DNA from: an uncultured Lachnospiraceae bacterium
GTDB taxonomy: Bacteria > Bacillota > Clostridia > Lachnospirales > Lachnospiraceae
NCBI GenBank assembly: GCA_947648875.1
Contig: CANSPM010000008.1
Location: 1 to 64,000, forward strand
Reading direction: 5' to 3'
DNA length: 64,000 nucleotides
Part shown: piece after piece, positions 43,148 through 51,574 of the stretch
Numbering within the stretch: position 1 is the first letter of the stretch
Layout of the letters: every line of letters starts with the position of its first letter
Translations under genes and position numbers: made by a program
Notes under the pieces: generated by a model
Told to the model about the DNA's origin: nothing
What the model saw: only the letters and a program-made list of their open reading frames with translations
The model's database searches: none

Positions 43148-44611
43148 ATGTCTGAGAAAGCCTATATTAACAGGACGGCTGTCACATGCCATACAATTAT
43201 TGACCTGGTTCTTTCAATGGCCTATATGGTGGAATTGCTAAAAGGGGCCAGAACGGTGGGGTACATATGCCTGTTTGCAGCGATATGTCTTGTGCCTGTG
43301 ATCACAGAGTGGATATTATATAAGAGGAATCCCGACAGCGGGCTTATCATGCACATAATAGCCATTTGCTATGGTATCCTCTATATATTTGCTCTTTTTA
43401 CAGCAAACAGCATTACCAACTTTGTATATGCGGTTCCCATGTTTGTTGTTTTGCTTCTTTATTCCAATGTACGTTTTACCGCTCTGTTTGGCGGAACTCT
43501 TTTTTTGTTCAATTTGTTGAATATCGCGTATGTGGCTATGACGGTGGGGTACGCGCCTGAACAGATTGCGGATGTGGAGATTCGCGTGGCCTGCATTCTT
43601 CTGGTTGCTGTCTTTTGCGTTATGACCACAGGGTGCCTGAATAAATTGAATAAAAGTAAGCTCGCCAATCTGAATGCGGAAAAAGATAAATCTACACAGA
43701 TGCTGCACGATACACTGGAGTTGGCAGGGCAGATCAGCCAGGGGATCGGGCAGGTGACGGAAAAGATGGAGAGGCTTGATCAGTCGGTTTCCCATATCCA
43801 GGGGTCCATGAAGGAAGTGACCCAGGGCAGTGTTGAGACGGCAGATTCCGTGCAGCATCAGATGGTTCGCACGGAGGAGATTCAGGGTCATATCGTGAAA
43901 GTGAAGGAAAACGCGCATATCATTGACCAGGGAGTGGAGGACGCCGCCGATATGATTAGCGAGGGGCGCAAAGACATAGATGCCATGGCGCGGCAGGTAC
44001 AAAAATCCATGGCGGCCAACGACACTGTGATCAGCAGGATGGAGGATCTGAGCGTACAGACGGAGAAGATGAATACCATTATTGAGATGATCACCGGAAT
44101 CGCGGACCAGACCAGCCTGCTGTCCCTGAATGCCAGCATCGAGGCGGCCAGAGCAGGGGATGCCGGAAAAGGTTTTGCGGTGGTGGCGGGGGAGATTTCT
44201 TCTCTGGCAAGCCAGACCAAGTCCGCGACCGTAAATATTACGGAACTGATTCAGGGCATCAACGAGGAGTTAAAAGAGGTGTCTGCCGCCATCGACCTGG
44301 TGACGGACAGCAACAAATCTCATGCCGCAACAGCAAGGAAAGTGTTGGGGAGTTTTGAAAAGATAGCCAGGATGACGCAGGACATCGGATTGCAGACCGG
44401 CGCCATGAAGGTGACCGTAAACAGCCTGGAGACGGCCAATGCCGGTATTGTGGAAAACATACAGACCATATCTTCCATCACGGAGGAGGTGTCCGCGCAT
44501 TCCAGCGAGACATATGAAGCCTGTGAGATAAACAGCAGTATGGTATCAGAAGTGACAGCCATTGTGGAGAATTTAAATGAACAGACGAAAAAAATTAAAA
44601 AAAGCTATTGA
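43148..44611 (+). CDS. Methyl-accepting chemotaxis protein, six-TM type (paralogue 2)
   Basis: 487 residues with the same plan as the gene before it: six membrane segments (about 12-168) and a cytoplasmic MCP domain with ADQTSLLSLNASIEAARAGD near residue 330. Long stretches are identical, including AYINR, FVYAVPMFVVLLLYS and NLNAEKDKSTQML, so the pair arose by tandem duplication. Divergence is greatest in the membrane part. GGAGGAAGGAG precedes the ATG; TTGACA (43049-43054) with TATGTT 18 bases on may be its promoter. The tRNA promoter overlaps the stop codon. Confidence 0.9.
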   Translation: MSEKAYINRTAVTCHTIIDLVLSMAYMVELLKGARTVGYICLFAAICLVPVITEWILYKRNPDSGLIMHIIAICYGILYIFALFTANSITNFVYAVPMFVVLLLYSNVRFTALFGGTLFLFNLLNIAYVAMTVGYAPEQIADVEIRVACILLVAVFCVMTTGCLNKLNKSKLANLNAEKDKSTQMLHDTLELAGQISQGIGQVTEKMERLDQSVSHIQGSMKEVTQGSVETADSVQHQMVRTEEIQGHIVKVKENAHIIDQGVEDAADMISEGRKDIDAMARQVQKSMAANDTVISRMEDLSVQTEKMNTIIEMITGIADQTSLLSLNASIEAARAGDAGKGFAVVAGEISSLASQTKSATVNITELIQGINEELKEVSAAIDLVTDSNKSHAATARKVLGSFEKIARMTQDIGLQTGAMKVTVNSLETANAGIVENIQTISSITEEVSAHSSETYEACEINSSMVSEVTAIVENLNEQTKKIKKSY

Positions 44612-44636
44612 CATTTGGTTCAGAACTTAGTACAAT
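44608..44636 (+). promoter_or_regulatory. Promoter for tRNA-Arg
   Basis: TTGACA (44608-44613), 17 bases, TACAAT (44631-44636). The -35 overlaps the stop codon of the chemoreceptor gene. The tRNA begins 30 bases after the -10. Confidence 0.82.
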
Positions 44637-44666
44637 AACTAATGTTGCAGGGATTACTTGTAACAT

Positions 44667-44740
44667 GTGCGTTTAGCTCAGCTGGATAGAGCGTTTGGCT
44701 ACGGACCAAAAGGTCGGGGGTTCGAATCCTCTAACGCACA
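44667..44740 (+). tRNA. tRNA-Arg (anticodon ACG)
   Basis: All cloverleaf parts are visible: acceptor stem GTGCGTT/AACGCAC, D stem GCTC/GAGC, anticodon stem TTTGG/CCAAA with loop CTACGGA (anticodon ACG, reading CGU and after A-to-I editing CGC/CGA), variable loop AGGTC, and T arm GGGGG-TTCGAAT-CCTCT. The 3' CCA is not encoded. Confidence 0.97.
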
Positions 44741-44754
44741 CTGTATATCAGGAT

Positions 44755-44795
44755 GACGGGAAAGTCTGGAAAACAGACGTTCCCGTCTCTTTATT
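44755..44795 (+). terminator. Terminator after tRNA-Arg
   Basis: GACGGGAA (44755-44762) pairs with TTCCCGTC (44780-44787), with an inner GTCT/AGAC stem, then CTCTTTATTT. Confidence 0.85.
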
Positions 44796-44933
44796 TGCGA
44801 CAATGGAATTTTACAGAGCCTGTATTCTATTCGCTTTGTAAGTTGAAGGGTCTCATATAAAGGATGGGACGGCGAGGTATAGAGGGGGATGATAAAATTC
44901 CGCGCAATAGATATCGGTAAAAACAGATAGTGA

Positions 44934-44963
44934 TTGACAAGCAGGGACAGTAACTTTTATAAT
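44934..44963 (+). promoter_or_regulatory. Promoter for the Cache-domain chemoreceptor
   Basis: TTGACA (44934-44939), 18 bases, TATAAT (44958-44963), about 83 bases before the start codon. Confidence 0.8.
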
Positions 44964-45046
44964 AGTTATTACATCAGTAAGAACGGCTGAATGTGCAGGT
45001 CCGAATGTCTCATATTTCAGCCATGAAAGCAGGGGGGAACATTGAA

Positions 45047-47023
45047 ATGAAAAGCATTCGAACCAAAATCACAGTATCTCTTATTCTGACTGTTTTGATC
45101 GGTCTGGTCGCATCCGGGTCTTCAGGCATTTCGCTGAACTATCACAGTACCATGTCCACGGTGGAGCAGATGATGCGCGAGACGGCCGTTCTGGCAGCCG
45201 GGCGGGCGCAGCAGGAACTGGAGGTCTATAAGAACGTTGTCATGGAGGTGGGCTGTATTCCGCAATTATCCGATCCCAAGGTATCGGTGGAAGAAAAGAG
45301 AGCCATTATCGACGGACGTGTATCCATGCATGATTTTCAGAGAGGAAATATTGTCGGAGCGGACGGCATCAGCATTTTTGACGGAAAAGATTATTCGGAC
45401 CGTGAGTATGTCCAGCAGGCCATGCAGGGAAAGGTTTTTGTGTCGGAGCCTCTGATCAGCAAGATCACGGGGGAACTGTCCATTATGGTGGCGGCGCCTC
45501 TGTACGAGGAAGGAGACTATGGGAAATCCATTGCGGGCGTGGTATATTTTGTCCCCCACGAAACCTTCCTGAACGATATTGTATCCGCGATTCAGATCGG
45601 TGAAAACAGCAGGGCTTACATGATAAATAAATCCGGCGACACGATTGCCGATATTACGCTGGATACGATTACGGTACAAAACATAGAGGCGGAGGCGCAG
45701 AGCGATCCTTCTCTGCGGGAGTTGGCGGCCATTCATGCCGAGATGCGTCAGGGGAGGAACGGCTTCGGAGGCTACACCAGCGGAGATAACAAAATGTTCG
45801 CGGCCTATGCGCCCGTGTTGAACACCGACGGATGGAGCATCGCGGTGACGGCGCCCCAGATCAATTATCTTGCGTCCACCCGGGACGCGATGGTCATCAA
45901 TATTGTGGTGATTGTGGTATCCATATTGATTTCCGCAGGGGTCGCTCTGGCGCTGGCTCTCAATATCGGCAATCCCATGAAGGCCTGTGTAAACCGGATG
46001 AAACTGCTTGTGGAGGGTGATCTGGAGACCCCAATGCCCAAGATCAGAAACAGGGACGAAACGGGTGTGCTTGTCAGATCCACCGAGTCTCTGGTGGAAG
46101 GACTGCGTACCGTTATCGGAGATATCAGTTATCTGCTCAATGAAATGGCGAATCAGAACCTGAATGTCCGCACAAAGCATGAGGAAGTATATGTGGGCAG
46201 TTTTCGGGATATTTTGTTCTCCATGCGCAATATGAAAGTTGAATTGAGCAACGCCATGCGCCAGGTCAATCATTCCGCTGAAGAGGTGGCAAGCGCCAGC
46301 AATCAATTGTCTTCAAGTGCCCAGACTCTTAGCCAGGGCACTACGGAACAGGCCAGTTCGGTACAGGAGCTGGCATCGCGGATCAGCATTATCTCCGAGG
46401 AGGTAAAAAATACGGCAAACGGCGCGCTGGAGGTCAGGAGCCAGACTCATCAGACCGGCGAAGAGGTCTTACTGTGTAATCAGAAGATGCAGAATCTGGT
46501 AGAGGCCATGGGAAGGATTCAGACCAGTTCCGAGGAAATCGCAAAGATTCTTAAGACAATAGACGATATTGCGTTCCAGACCAATATACTTGCCCTGAAC
46601 GCCGCAGTGGAGGCGGCCAGAGCGGGCAGCGCGGGGAAGGGCTTTGCCGTTGTTGCGGAGGAGGTGCGCAGTCTGGCCGGTAAATCCGCCGAGGCGGCTA
46701 AAAATACGTCGGAACTTATTGCGCATTCTACGGATGCGGTACATATCGGTACGGAAATTGCTCAAAATACGGCGGATGTTCTCCTTGGTGTGGTTAACAG
46801 TATACAGTCCGTGGTAGGCGCCATCGACCATATTGCGGTGGTGTCCAACGAGCAGTCAGAATCGGTTGAGCAGGTCTCTTTGGGGATCAATCAGATTTCA
46901 GTGGTGGTACAGAGCAACAGCGCCACAGCGGAGGAAGGCGCGGCTGCGAGTGAACAGCTTTCCGCCGAGGCTATCTGCCTGAAAGAACTGGTGAATCAGT
47001 TCACACTTGCTCCGGAACGATAG
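45047..47023 (+). CDS. Methyl-accepting chemotaxis protein with dCache sensor
   Basis: 658 residues with the classic layout: TM1 near the start ([19 protein letters not shown]), an extracellular double-Cache domain of about 240 residues ([20 protein letters not shown] and [20 protein letters not shown] are typical), TM2 (about 282-306), HAMP, and the MCP domain with tip [21 protein letters not shown]. Cache domains usually bind amino acids, carboxylates or amines. ATG 45047 follows AGGGGGGAA; the frame is open from 44993. It is unrelated in its sensor part to the two chemoreceptors before it. Confidence 0.94.
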   Translation: MKSIRTKITVSLILTVLIGLVASGSSGISLNYHSTMSTVEQMMRETAVLAAGRAQQELEVYKNVVMEVGCIPQLSDPKVSVEEKRAIIDGRVSMHDFQRGNIVGADGISIFDGKDYSDREYVQQAMQGKVFVSEPLISKITGELSIMVAAPLYEEGDYGKSIAGVVYFVPHETFLNDIVSAIQIGENSRAYMINKSGDTIADITLDTITVQNIEAEAQSDPSLRELAAIHAEMRQGRNGFGGYTSGDNKMFAAYAPVLNTDGWSIAVTAPQINYLASTRDAMVINIVVIVVSILISAGVALALALNIGNPMKACVNRMKLLVEGDLETPMPKIRNRDETGVLVRSTESLVEGLRTVIGDISYLLNEMANQNLNVRTKHEEVYVGSFRDILFSMRNMKVELSNAMRQVNHSAEEVASASNQLSSSAQTLSQGTTEQASSVQELASRISIISEEVKNTANGALEVRSQTHQTGEEVLLCNQKMQNLVEAMGRIQTSSEEIAKILKTIDDIAFQTNILALNAAVEAARAGSAGKGFAVVAEEVRSLAGKSAEAAKNTSELIAHSTDAVHIGTEIAQNTADVLLGVVNSIQSVVGAIDHIAVVSNEQSESVEQVSLGINQISVVVQSNSATAEEGAAASEQLSAEAICLKELVNQFTLAPER

Positions 47024-47210
47024 TTCTGCCATGAATAAGGACCGCCGGTTACTTTCGGCGCGGGGTTTCGTGACCCTGGCCGGAAGTGGCCAGCGGTATT
47101 TTTGTATAGAGCGGATTGTTTTGACAGATAGCTTGCGGCTGCTTCGCAAGTGTGATAATATTTTTACAAGGTATGGATTTTTTCAGATATGTACAATGAG
47201 GTGGAGAGAG

Positions 47211-47498
47211 ATGGAGGAATCCCGGTCTCAGCGATATTGCAGGAAATGTCTGACCAGAGAAATGGTCGGACAGGAGGAATATTTTAAGACGCTACAGGCG
47301 TATATTTCGAACATTGAGGCGGATCACAAGGTTTCGGAGGAACTGTATGAGGAGAGACTGGAGTTCTGTAGGGAATGCGAAATGTTGTTTCAGGGTATGT
47401 GCCGGGTCTGCGGATGTTATGTGGAACTGAGGGCGGCCATGAAAAAAAATGCCTGTCCCAGGCACAGGTGGGAGCAGGCGGACAGGGAGGGGTTCTGA
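47211..47498 (+). CDS. DUF6171 family cysteine-rich protein
   Basis: 95 residues. Two cysteine-rich ends, RYCRKCLTREM and CRECEMLFQGMCRVCGCYVELRAAMKKNACP, suggest two zinc-ribbon-like knuckles around a helical middle. The pattern fits DUF6171 of Clostridia; function unknown. The start at 47211 follows GGTGGAGAGAG; the frame is open much further up (47007) without support. The TGA overlaps the ATG of the next gene by one base, so the two are translationally coupled. Confidence 0.78.
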   Translation: MEESRSQRYCRKCLTREMVGQEEYFKTLQAYISNIEADHKVSEELYEERLEFCRECEMLFQGMCRVCGCYVELRAAMKKNACPRHRWEQADREGF

Positions 47499-48520
47499 TG
47501 GATTTTCATAAACTGATGCGGTCGAAAACCTATGATTTTCTGCGGACAAATCCTCGTCTGGGGGACAGAATTATGCTGTTGGGACTGGGGGGCAGTTACG
47601 CCTATGGCACTAACAATGAAAACAGTGATATCGACTTCCGTGGGGTGACATTACCGCTGCCTTCGGATCTGCTTGGTCTGACGGAATTTGAGCAATATGA
47701 GGACAGGGAGACGGACACGGTCATTTATTCCTTCAATAAGATTGTAAAGCTGTTGCTGGACTGTAACCCCAACACCTGCGAGATTCTGGGGCTGGATGAG
47801 GAGCAGTACCTGATTAAATCTCCTCTTGGACAGGAACTGGTGGACAACAGCGGTCTGTTCCTGTCCAAGAGGGCAGCCAGGTCTTTTGGCGGCTATGCCG
47901 GGGCCCAGCTGCGCAGGCTACAGAATGCCATTGCCAGAGATTCCATGCCCCAGAGGGAGCGGGAGAGGCATATCCTGCGTTCCGTGCAGAACGCGCTGGA
48001 GGATTTTCAGCGGAAATATGGGCATTCAGAGCTGGGGAGCGTCCGCCTGTATATTGACACGGCGGTAAATCCGGACATGGAGACAGAAATTTTTGTGGAC
48101 GCGCATTACAGCCATATGCCCCTGCGGGACTATGAAAATATGTGGTCCGCCATGAATACGGTGGTCAGAGACTATGATAAAATCGGCAAGCGCAATCGCA
48201 AAAAGGACGACAACCATCTGAACAAGCATGCCATGCATCTGATCCGGCTGTTTATGATGGCCGTTGACATCCTGGAAAAGGGGAAGATTATAACCCACCG
48301 GAAGGGCGATCTGGAGCTGCTGATGAAGATACGCAGCGGAGGATACCTACAGGAAGACGGTACTTTTGCGGAGGAATTTTATGAGATCCTGGCGGAGTAT
48401 GAGCGGAAGCTGGAGACTGCCACCAGACAGAGCTTTCTGCCTGACCAGCCGGACATGGAGAAAGTGGAGGCCTTTGTGGAGCGCGTGAACAGACAGGCCA
48501 TAGAGCAGGATGGCATATGA
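47498..48520 (+). CDS. RlaP/YcgL-type nucleotidyltransferase (copy 1)
   Basis: 340 residues. The polymerase-beta-like nucleotidyltransferase motif is GLGGSYAYGTNNENSDIDFR (near residue 30), with the metal-binding D-x-D and a third acidic residue in the later ETDTVIYSF. It fits the RlaP family (PF10127, COG3541), which occurs in predicted RNA repair operons with ligases or RtcB; none of those is seen here. The helical C-terminal part has NRKKDDNHLNKHAMHLIRLF. Starts at the TGATG overlap after GGAGGGGTTC. A second family member follows after 175 bases. Confidence 0.85.
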   Translation: MDFHKLMRSKTYDFLRTNPRLGDRIMLLGLGGSYAYGTNNENSDIDFRGVTLPLPSDLLGLTEFEQYEDRETDTVIYSFNKIVKLLLDCNPNTCEILGLDEEQYLIKSPLGQELVDNSGLFLSKRAARSFGGYAGAQLRRLQNAIARDSMPQRERERHILRSVQNALEDFQRKYGHSELGSVRLYIDTAVNPDMETEIFVDAHYSHMPLRDYENMWSAMNTVVRDYDKIGKRNRKKDDNHLNKHAMHLIRLFMMAVDILEKGKIITHRKGDLELLMKIRSGGYLQEDGTFAEEFYEILAEYERKLETATRQSFLPDQPDMEKVEAFVERVNRQAIEQDGI

Positions 48521-48695
48521 GGGGATCTGGGAGAATCGGTGAAGTTGGTCTATTGACAAAGGGCGTGTAGAAAACAGTCAGCGGTGGCGCGCTGGAGAGA
48601 ATCCGGCAACAATAGCGGAAGGAGCGTTCGGGAGACTGCATTTCCACGAAGGGGCAGGATAATTTTACAGCCGGAAGGGGCAGGGAGGTGACAGG

Positions 48696-49481
48696 ATGGC
48701 GCAGAGAGAGATTCGGGCGGAGATCGAGAGGGAACTTGCAAAAATCCAGGAAAAGGAGCAGGTACGGATACTTCTGGCGGTGGAGTCCGGCAGCAGGGCC
48801 TGGGGATTTGCTTCGCCGGACAGTGATTATGATGTGCGTTTTATCTATATGCGCAGGCCGGAGGACTACCTGCGGCTGGAGGAGCAAAAGGATGTGATTG
48901 AGTGGCAGCTGGATGAGGTGCTTGACATCAACGGCTGGGATCTTCGCAAGGCGCTGATTCATTTTCATCGGGGAAACGCCACTCTCTTTGAGTGGAGTAA
49001 TTCTCCCATTGTATACCGCTGCACGGATCTGTGGAAACAGATCTATGAGGAGGCCGGGAGCTGTTTTTCCCAAAAAGCTGCGGTCTGTCATTATTACGGG
49101 ACGGCCAAGAGTACATATATGGGATATTTGCTGCAGGAGAGGGTCAGATATAAGAAGTATTTTTACGCGCTGCGTCCGCTGCTGGCCTGTAGATATATGG
49201 AGCAGTATGGAAAGATTCCCCCGGTGGCTTTTTCGGAACTGCTGAAACAGGATTTGCCGCCGGAGGTGAGAACAGAGATCCACAGCCTGCTGGAACGCAA
49301 GAAAGGCACGGAGGAGAAAGACTTAAACCCCCGGATTCCGGTGATTCAGAAATTTATTGAACAGGAGCTGGAACGGCAGAAAGCCCTGGGAGATGCCATG
49401 GGGGACGACAGGTGCAGAGAATGGGAGGCGCTGAACCGCCTTTTTCGAGAAGTCCTACAGACTTCTTTTCTGTCGGCATAA
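48696..49481 (+). CDS. RlaP/YcgL-type nucleotidyltransferase (copy 2)
   Basis: 261 residues. The motif AVESGSRAWGFASPDSDYDV near residue 30 and the following RFIYMRRPEDYL are those of COG3541/YcgL proteins, closer to the E. coli type than copy 1. Metal-binding D-x-D is intact (SDYDVR). GGGAGG precedes the ATG. Sequence identity with copy 1 is low outside the motif, so this is not a recent duplication. The tRNA or RNA substrate is unknown. Confidence 0.87.
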   Translation: MAQREIRAEIERELAKIQEKEQVRILLAVESGSRAWGFASPDSDYDVRFIYMRRPEDYLRLEEQKDVIEWQLDEVLDINGWDLRKALIHFHRGNATLFEWSNSPIVYRCTDLWKQIYEEAGSCFSQKAAVCHYYGTAKSTYMGYLLQERVRYKKYFYALRPLLACRYMEQYGKIPPVAFSELLKQDLPPEVRTEIHSLLERKKGTEEKDLNPRIPVIQKFIEQELERQKALGDAMGDDRCREWEALNRLFREVLQTSFLSA

Positions 49482-49492
49482 GGGTTATAGGC

Positions 49493-49521
49493 TTTTCAAT
49501 GGAAAGTTTTTTTGGTATACT
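49493..49521 (+). promoter_or_regulatory. Promoter for the GH9-GH43 operon
   Basis: TTTTCA (49493-49498), 17 bases, TATACT (49516-49521), about 49 bases before the GH9 start. Confidence 0.55.
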
Positions 49522-49569
49522 AAACTCGGAGCGTAGATTATGCGTTCCACTTTACAGGAGGGCACCAAT

Positions 49570-51261
49570 ATGGCAATAATGGTCAATCAGGTAGGGTATG
49601 AGGCGGGGAGTGCCAGCAAGAAGGCCGTGACCTCCGCGCCCGGCGGCTATGTGTTAAAAAATGCCGCAGGAGAGATCGTCTGGCGGGGACAGACAGGGGA
49701 TGCGGTAGAGGACCCTCTGTGTGGAGAGACTTTATATCCCCTGGATTTTGGAAGCGCGCGGACAGCGGGGAAGCACTATCTGGAGAACGAGTCGGGAGAG
49801 CGCAGCGATACCTTTGCAATCGGAAGGGATGTGCTGGGGGAAGTACATAACGCCATGGTAAAAGCCCTGTATTTTCAGCGCTGTGGCTGCACGTTGGAGG
49901 AAAAGTACGCGGGTCCCTATATCCATGCCGCCTGCCACATGGCGGACAGCTGGATCTATGGAGAAAAGGGCCATAGCTTTGAAGCCCGGGGTGGCTGGCA
50001 TGACGCGGGGGACTATGGACGGTATATCACTCCCGGGGCGGTGACCGTGGGGCATCTGCTCTATGCCAACAAGCTGTATCCTCAGTCTTTTCGTGAAACG
50101 TTGCATATTCCGGAGAGCGGCAATGAGGCGGCGGATGTGCTGAATGAGTGTCGCTATGAACTGGAATGGATGTTGAAGATGCAGAGGGAGGACGGCGGTG
50201 TGTACCACAAGCTGACGGCCTGGCGGCATGCGCCCTTTGTCATGCCCGAAGAGGACAGAGATGATTTTTACGCCTATCCGGTATCCTCTCTGGCGGTGGC
50301 GGATTTCTGCGCCTGTATGGCGCTGGCCGCCAGGGTGTATGACAGCGTGGACCGGGTGTTCGCGTGGCGGATGGAGGCGGCGGCAAAGTTGGCATGGCAG
50401 TGGCTGGAAAAGCATCCGGAGCCGGTGTTGTTCGTCAATCCGGAGGGCAGCAATACCGGGGAGTACGGAGATTCCACAGACGCGGACGAGCGTCTGTGGG
50501 CGGCGGCGGAGATGATGTTGCTGGCGGCGCGCAGAGGGGAGGACCGGTCCGGGTATATGACTGTGCTTGGGCAGATTCTGGCGACCGGCCTTGCCGTGAC
50601 GGATTTTGGATGGACGGATGTGGCCGGTTTTGCCGCGCTGGCCGTGCTCACGGATTTTCGTCAGACTGCAGGGGAGGAGATTCGGGAAATCTTTCGCGGT
50701 CAGGTACTCAGGGAGGCGGACCGCTTGGCGGATTTGGGCACCCGAAACGTTTTTGCTATGGCTATGGAGGCGAAAGACTTCTGCTGGGGCAGTAACATGG
50801 TGGTGACCAACAGGGGGATATTGTTGGCTCTGGCCTGTGAGATATTGCGGGCAGGAATAAAGGATATGTCTCAGGACCAGGCCCGGGAGGCCGCCGCGCG
50901 CATGGCCCGTTACCAGGAGGTAATACAGGCCCAGATCGACTATCTGCTGGGCAAGAATATAACCGGTTACAGCTTTGTCACAGGATATGGGGATCATGCC
51001 TACAGACATCCGCATCTGCGTACCACGGCGGCGGACGGCATTGACGAGCCCATGGCTGGCTGGGTGTCCGGCGGCCCCAACGGCAGGCCCGGAGATGAGC
51101 TGGCCATCCGGGAGATTCCGGCGGGTACTCCGCCTATGAAGTGTTATCTGGATCGGGAAGAGTGTTATTCCCTGAATGAGATGACCATCTACTGGAACTC
51201 GTCGGCGGTATTTGTAACCGCCTTCCTGCGAAGCAGGGCAGCGGCGGGCGAGATCCTTTGA
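49570..51261 (+). CDS. GH9 glycoside hydrolase with N-terminal Ig-like domain
   Basis: 563 residues. A CelD_N-type Ig-like domain (about 1-85; IMVNQVGYEAGSASKKAV) precedes an (alpha/alpha)6 barrel. The catalytic DAGD is at 145-148 (GGWHDAGDYGRYI); the C-terminal acid is E537 in SLNEMTIYWNSS. Family GH9 comprises endoglucanases and exo-type glucosidases/glucosaminidases; with no signal peptide, dockerin or CBM, this is more likely an intracellular exo-enzyme for beta-linked oligosaccharides. ATG 49570 follows CAGGAGGGCACC; ATG 49540 is in frame but unsupported. First gene of an operon with a small protein and GH43. Confidence 0.92.
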   Translation: MAIMVNQVGYEAGSASKKAVTSAPGGYVLKNAAGEIVWRGQTGDAVEDPLCGETLYPLDFGSARTAGKHYLENESGERSDTFAIGRDVLGEVHNAMVKALYFQRCGCTLEEKYAGPYIHAACHMADSWIYGEKGHSFEARGGWHDAGDYGRYITPGAVTVGHLLYANKLYPQSFRETLHIPESGNEAADVLNECRYELEWMLKMQREDGGVYHKLTAWRHAPFVMPEEDRDDFYAYPVSSLAVADFCACMALAARVYDSVDRVFAWRMEAAAKLAWQWLEKHPEPVLFVNPEGSNTGEYGDSTDADERLWAAAEMMLLAARRGEDRSGYMTVLGQILATGLAVTDFGWTDVAGFAALAVLTDFRQTAGEEIREIFRGQVLREADRLADLGTRNVFAMAMEAKDFCWGSNMVVTNRGILLALACEILRAGIKDMSQDQAREAAARMARYQEVIQAQIDYLLGKNITGYSFVTGYGDHAYRHPHLRTTAADGIDEPMAGWVSGGPNGRPGDELAIREIPAGTPPMKCYLDREECYSLNEMTIYWNSSAVFVTAFLRSRAAAGEIL

Positions 51262-51311
51262 CGGGCATACATTGCGGGCAATGTTTTTGCGTGACAGGAA
51301 CGGGAGGAAGG

Positions 51312-51485
51312 ATGAATACATTTCAGTATCAGGTTGTCGGCATAGACGGGGACTATGCCCATCTAAAGCGAATCGACCAGGAATCAACGGAGTTAAAGCT
51401 GGTGGCCAGGGCACTGCTGCCGCCGGAGATCACGGAGGGAACAAGGCTTCTCTATGAATGGATGCAGTACAGTATTCTGGAGTAG
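51312..51485 (+). CDS. Small beta-rich protein, 57 aa (DUF3006-like?)
   Basis: Starts MNTFQYQVVGIDGDYAHLKR and continues with LVARALLPPEITEGTRLLYEWM. The order V..I.GDYA.L... followed by ALLP..I..G.RL is like the small DUF3006-type beta barrels; the match is by eye only. GGGAGGAAGG precedes the ATG. Placed 50 bases after GH9 and 89 before GH43. Similar small proteins are common in Lachnospiraceae; role unknown. Confidence 0.6.
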   Translation: MNTFQYQVVGIDGDYAHLKRIDQESTELKLVARALLPPEITEGTRLLYEWMQYSILE

Positions 51486-51574
51486 GGATGCGGATCGGCA
51501 AAGTTGCGAAGGGCTGTCGAAGGGGTTTTCCCTTTTCCGGCCATCGCGAGGCGCTTTTATCAGGAGGAAGAGTT

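Noticed and set aside
49732..51414. A 560-codon open frame on the minus strand across GH9
   Set aside because: It is the shadow of the GH9 gene, whose catalytic motifs and ribosome binding site are on the plus strand.
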